Part shown: piece by piece, positions 59,560 through 64,000 of the stretch | Layout of the letters: every line of letters begins with the position of its first letter | How positions within the stretch are numbered: the stretch's first letter is position 1 | Translations under genes and position numbers: made by a program | Assembly (NCBI GenBank): GCA_951799445.1 | Contig: OX637293.1 | Coordinates: forward strand, 22,382,001-22,446,000 | DNA length: 64,000 nt | From: Pseudisothecium myosuroides | Lineage: Eukaryota > Streptophyta > Bryopsida > Hypnales > Lembophyllaceae | Reading direction: 5' to 3' | The notes under the pieces: model-generated | Databases searched by the model: none | What the model saw: the letters and a program-made list of their open reading frames with translations, nothing else | What the model was told of the DNA's origin: nothing

Positions 59560-60480
59560 ACTGCACCTATAGGTCCATGGAAATAGTGTCGGCACCAACA
59601 ATATTCCTAGAGGGGCTTGGGTACAGCTGCAAATTGAAAACTGAAAAATTATTATTATTAGTTTTTTTTCTTTTTGGAAAATTGCAGCTGTACTTGGGGG
59701 TCTCTAGAGACCTCGTAGGCACCGACAATATTCCATGGGGGGCTTGGGTGCAGCTAAAACTTGAAACAAAAACTAAAATATTTTCTTTTTCTTTTGGAAA
59801 GTTGCAATTGTACTTGGGGGTCTTTGAAAACCTCGCCGACACCAACGATATTCCTAGAGAGCCCCAAGTACAGGTCTAGCTTTCCAAATTTATTTATTTA
59901 TTTATTTTTTGAAAGTTGTAGCTGTACCCAAGGTCCATTAGGAATGCGTTCGGTACCGAATGCATTCCTAGGGGACCTCGGGTACAGCTACAACTTTCCA
60001 AAAAATATATATATATATTTTGAAGGTTGCATTTTTACTCGATAATCCCTAGAACCTCGTCGGATCTAAAACTATTCCCATGGGATCTTAGGGGTCTTTG
60101 AAAACCTCGTTGGCACCAACGACAGCAGGAACTTCAAGGCATGTGAACATGGTGCCACAATAGTGCATTGAAATGCAATTAAGTTAATTTGGTGCCAACC
60201 TCTATACCAACCTAGTATGGATAAAATGATACTAAAATGACCTGTATGCGGCCTTTGATGTCAAAATGGCACCAAAACAATCTGGCCCAACTTTTCTGAT
60301 GGATATTCCTAGGGAGCCTCAAGTATAAGTGCAACTTTCAAAAAAAAAAAAAAAAAAAAATTTATTTTTTTATTTTTATTTTTTTTTATAGTTGCAACTG
60401 TACCCAAGGTCCCCTAGGTAGGCGTTCGGTACCGAACGCCTACCTAGGGGACCTCGGATACAGCTGCAACTTCTAAAAAA
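59560..60480. repeat. Array of hairpin units centred on GTTCGGTACCGAAC-type dyads
   Basis: Two long palindromes stand out: about 59917-60000 (arms GAAAGTTGTAGCTGTACCC, centre TTCGGTACCGAA) and about 60391-60475 (centre GCGTTCGGTACCGAACGC, arms containing CCTAGGTA and CAAGGTCCCCTAGG). Diverged units of the same kind at about 59560-59635, 59685-59760 and 59800-59880 begin with TTGCAGCTGTACTTGGGG and end with the near reverse complement. Poly-A/T tracts separate the units. Overlapping open frames on both strands are by-products. Confidence 0.8.
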
Positions 60481-61387
60481 ATAAAAAAATAAATTTTGAA
60501 AGTTGCATTTTTAATTGGTGATCCCTAGAGACCTCGTCGGATCTAAAACTATTCCCATGGGATCTTGGGTGCAATTGTAACTTTATCAAAAAAAATCTTT
60601 TTTAATTTTTTCTTTTTTGAAAAGTTGCACTGTGGTCTACATGTGGACATTGCGAACACCGACTAAGTCTCTACATATATACGTATGTATAATACAAAAA
60701 ATTGAAAAAATAGAAGGAATTTTGCAATTGCATTTTGAGTCTTTAGTGTTGTGTTCAAAAATTCAATTAAAAAAATATTAGTAAATTTTTTTTAGATTTA
60801 TCCTTTGGAGAATTGCAAGCTCCAAGCATGCTTATTGACAAATTATTTACAAGGTATTGTATTAAGATTTAGAAAAAAAGATGATTACAATAAAAAAATG
60901 TTGGAGGTTTACAATGATATAAGGATACATTTTGGTGTGACATTATTATACATAAAAAAAAGTTAGTTTTATTAGATCAATGATGCTTGAAATCTCTTAG
61001 GAAACTTGACATTAGTAATTGGTATTGTGTTGGGATAGTGAACATGCAAAGAAAAATTGAAATTATTATTGTTTATAATTTTTATTTTGAATAGAATTTT
61101 GGTGGTGGACGGCTTGTTATAGATACCTATTGGTACAAAGTGGAATGTAATGAGCACCAATGACAACATCTAAAAGGCTAAAAAAATTGCATATGTTTCC
61201 ATGCAATTTAAATTAATGAAAGATTTTTTGGAATGGTATAGAAATGGATCTATCACTTGAGATAGAACTTTATTGCCAAAAGTGCAGTTGTACAATCATG
61301 TCTTAAAATCTTATAAATTGCCTATTTTGCCATTCAAAGTGACATTCAATTCTTACACATTTCCAATCAAATATATTAATTTTTAGT

Positions 61388-61988
61388 TTAAAATAATAAA
61401 ATTCTATTTTTGGTGAATTGTTTGATTTGTTTCATTTAATATGCATGGTTTTATATAATAATTGATTGGAAAACATTGACAATTAATTTTTAAAATTTGA
61501 TTGCATAGATATTTAAAAAACATCCATACTCACATCTTTTCTTTAACAAGCATCTCCAAAAAAGTTATAGAATTCTCTCTATAGAGATTTGAATGTTGAA
61601 GTGACAATACCGAAATTTTGTAAAATAAATGTCACTTTATTGTAATTAGAGTTTTCTATTTGATCCTCATACTATAACCAATTTTTATATTTGAGCATGA
61701 TGGTATAATTACTTTGCCAAAATCTCCTTAAATACAAAGATATCTATTTACAAAATTTAGGCATTGTCATCCTAACATTGAAATTTCTATAGAGGGAATT
61801 CTAAAACTTTATGAAGATGCTTGTTAAAAGAAAGATGTGAGTATGAATGTTTTCTAAATATCTATGCAATCAAATTAAAAAAATTCATCACCAATGTTTT
61901 TCAATCAATTATCATATTAAACCATGACTATTAAATGAAACAAATCAAACAATTCACTAAAAATGGAGTTTTATTTTTTTGAAATTGA
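61388..61988. mobile_element. Foldback MITE, ~230-bp arms, AT-rich
   Basis: The left arm 61401-61630 and right arm 61746-61975 are inverted repeats with frequent small mismatches. Anchors are GTGAATTGTTTGATTTGTTT, ATTTGATTGCATAGATAT, CATACTCACATCTTTC and CATTTAATA. Only ~115 bp separates the arms, so the transcript would be a long hairpin. No coding capacity. Target duplication not resolved in the AT-rich flanks. Confidence 0.75.
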
Positions 61989-63085
61989 TAAGTAGTATGC
62001 TTAATTGAAACTGCATAAAAATCAAATATTACTTTTGCAAGAGCAAAACTGCCAATTGTATCCTATATTATGCAACATTCTGTGAATGACACAACAGGTA
62101 GTTTGTAAGATTATTGGACCCGATTGAATTGTGACTAGGTCATTAAGTTGAACTATCTTAGTGCTTGAGACTCAGTGATAGAACTTAATAAGTTGAAGTT
62201 TGACTCAGGGTCTAGGATATTTATTTTAATGTTCTTATAAATGATGTAGTTTATGACAAAGGTCTTTTGGTGTGAGTTGTTCTTCTTCTTTACTATGCAA
62301 ACCATTGAGAATGATTGTGTAAAGACAAACTTGATTCATAGGATGCACGTATCAAAACATATGAAATGCTAAATTTTTAAGAATTCAACAAGCTTTTGAC
62401 TAAGGAATGCAATCACAATGAAAGAAATCTAATGAGCCACTTACTTATAACACCTTCAAAAAATAATAAATTTAATAGTTGAATTTTAATTATCTATATA
62501 TAATATAAATGCCATTTCAAACTATACTAGTGTCGCCATGTGCTGTTGCCACAACATGATATAATACAAAAGTAAAAGTAGTTTTCTAATTTTTTAATTC
62601 GTAAAAACTTTAAAATTCAATATCTTCTCTATTAGAAGCCAAAACGCCACAAAACAAAGTCCGTGCATTATTCCTTGTAGAGAACTTTTTCATAGTACAA
62701 AAAATGCAACCAGGGGACGCACAGTTTCTAAAATCTCATTGTAACAAAACTAAATAAATTAACTAAATAAAATACAAAACTTCATTTAAGGATATGATTT
62801 TAATATTTGTTGTTATACATGTCATTAGCACATAGTGCTGACAAATTTGGGGACTCCTCTCTTTCATCTTCATCTAATAGATTGTAGTCTTCATCTACTA
62901 GGTTTTAGTCTTCATCATAATAGCAAGTAAACCTATTCCTCACAAAGGGTAGCACAATAGAGGCCATGACTTGTGTAAATTAAATTATTTAGGTTTTAGT
63001 AGGAAGACTCATACGATTGATGCTTGTTGATTTCTAATTCAAACAAAGGTATTTTTTATACTTTTATTGTGTGACAAGTTCAATA
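61989..63085. other. AT-rich spacer, nothing recognised
   Basis: No gene, array or RNA feature seen. Confidence 0.4.
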
Positions 63086-63577
63086 CACTAGAAGAAAATT
63101 GCATTGTACTTGTCAAAAACTATGTTGTACTCAACAAAAAAGTATAGAATAGATTTTGTTGAGGTCTCCCTTTGTGAGGGTTGCTATTATGTGAGTATAG
63201 GAGTGTAAGTCTATGAGCCTAGAATACTACACACCTATGTTATAGGTGTATATACTATAGAAATTGTCTATTATTATAGGATATATATATATTATAAATA
63301 CCTATATTATAGGTGTTTATGATACATACACCTTCTATAGTGTGGTATCTATATTATAAGTACCTATATTGTAGGCTCAATGCTCATAAGCTTGCATTCT
63401 TGGACTCACATACTAGCACCGTTGGTCAAATTCTGTGTTGAAACGTTGGAATGCAAAATTTTGCATTACGAAAGGAGAACTCAATAAAACTGATTCCATA
63501 CTTTTCAGTTGAATACAACGTAGTTTCTATCAAGTAAAACGCAGATTTGACAAGTAAAATGCAGTTTTCTTCTAGTG
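63086..63577. mobile_element. Small CACTA-type non-autonomous element, 492 bp
   Basis: Left end CACTAGAAGAAAATTGCAT and right end ATGCAGTTTTCTTCTAGTG are inverted repeats starting with the CACTA signature of En/Spm transposons. The similarity continues inward (GTACTTGTC, ACTATGTTGTA, AAAAGTAT) for about 70 bp. A 3-bp target duplication ATA lies at 63083-63085 and 63578-63580, as expected for this superfamily. The interior has several short TATAGGTG-type dyads and no gene. Confidence 0.85.
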
Positions 63578-63629
63578 ATATGAACAATACATGCAACAGA
63601 GAAGACTGAAAGAGTCAAATTATATTACT

Positions 63630-64000
63630 TGAATTATTTTGGCTTCACATCCACTCAGATTAGATGCACCTTTTTTTTGCACGGTTTTAGGTCCTTGACA
63701 TTTGCGGTCATAGGTCTTCATTTTTCTAAACTCTATAATTTTAAAAAAAAATACTTGAAATCCCTGCTCTACGCTCTATGCTCCACGCTCATGCGGCAGC
63801 ATTCCCCCATTGGCGAAGAAGCACAGTAAAAAAATGCGGAACGGAGATCAAGCAACCCTCGGTTGGCAAACACAGAGAACTGTTAGTGGCACCGTAGATG
63901 GGCGGAATTGTAGACATTGGATTCTATCCCCCTTCCTCTCAAACGGGGGAGGGATACCTAGAGGGTTCACTATGAACGGTTCTTTTAGGATTGCAACCTT
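63630..64000. other. Right edge: inverted copy of the 56.3-kb repeat, then unassigned sequence
   Basis: 63680-63830 mirrors 56270-56510 (CTCTACGCTCTATGCTCCAC is the inverse of the left copy). The last 150 bp are more GC-rich and do not match anything else in the window. Confidence 0.4.

Noticed and set aside
59577..60045. ~100-codon open frames on both strands at the hairpin array
   Set aside because: They mirror each other because the DNA is palindromic; not protein genes.

Overview
The window is nuclear DNA of a plant-like eukaryote, very probably a streptophyte. Genes are split by GT-AG introns, there is a degenerate CCCTAAA-type telomere-like patch (20.4-20.7 kb), and most of the space is transposons, satellites and AT-rich filler. 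I cannot name the species; a charophyte alga or a seed-free land plant would fit. I see no tRNA, rRNA, CRISPR array or bacterial operon.

Layout. 1-1.53 kb (-): the 5' part of a four-exon gene for a DUF7869-type transposase-like protein, running off the left edge. 2.48-3.26 kb: tandem repeat carrying palindrome family A. 4.4-5.5 kb (+): small spliced gene or gene fragment. 6.67-7.15 kb (-): exon for a degenerate FCP1-like HAD domain. 8.3-14.3 kb (-): a large multi-exon gene whose protein joins a ParB/DGQHR-like motif region to a C-terminal FCP1/NIF-like phosphatase domain. 14.4-15.1 kb: cluster of palindrome family B. 17-20.7 kb: inverted repeats, a 183-bp satellite with 366-bp higher-order structure, a hairpin MITE and telomere-like repeats. 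22.8-26.2 kb (+): second DUF7869 gene, again among family-B palindromes. 27.7-37 kb: AT-rich, with a 1.7-kb TIR transposon flanked by an 8-bp target duplication. 37.1-38.6 kb: palindrome family A. 38.7-54.0 kb (+): a second, decayed copy of the ParB-like/FCP1-like gene. Two related single-ORF transposons (42598-46456 and 48865-52368, opposite orientations) are inserted in its exons, each with a perfect 5-bp target duplication. 55.3-64 kb: a large foldback, hairpin arrays and MITEs in AT-rich DNA.

How the parts relate. Two gene types (DUF7869 protein; ParB-like + FCP1-like protein) each occur at least twice. Each copy sits among many copies of one short dyad-symmetric repeat, but the repeat differs between sets. 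Family B (core TCGTGGGATCCCACGA) spans 6.2-27.4 kb. Family A (GGTTCAGAGCGG plus its reverse complement) marks 2.5-3.3 kb and 37-54.6 kb. Both families also occur inside exons without breaking the frame. I propose, as inference, a two-gene mobile element whose lineages carry private palindromic recognition sites.

The decayed 38.7-54 kb gene is interrupted by at least 13 in-frame stops. All are TAG; none is TAA or TGA. This suggests CAG-to-TAG loss at methylated CHG sites, or less likely reading of TAG as sense.
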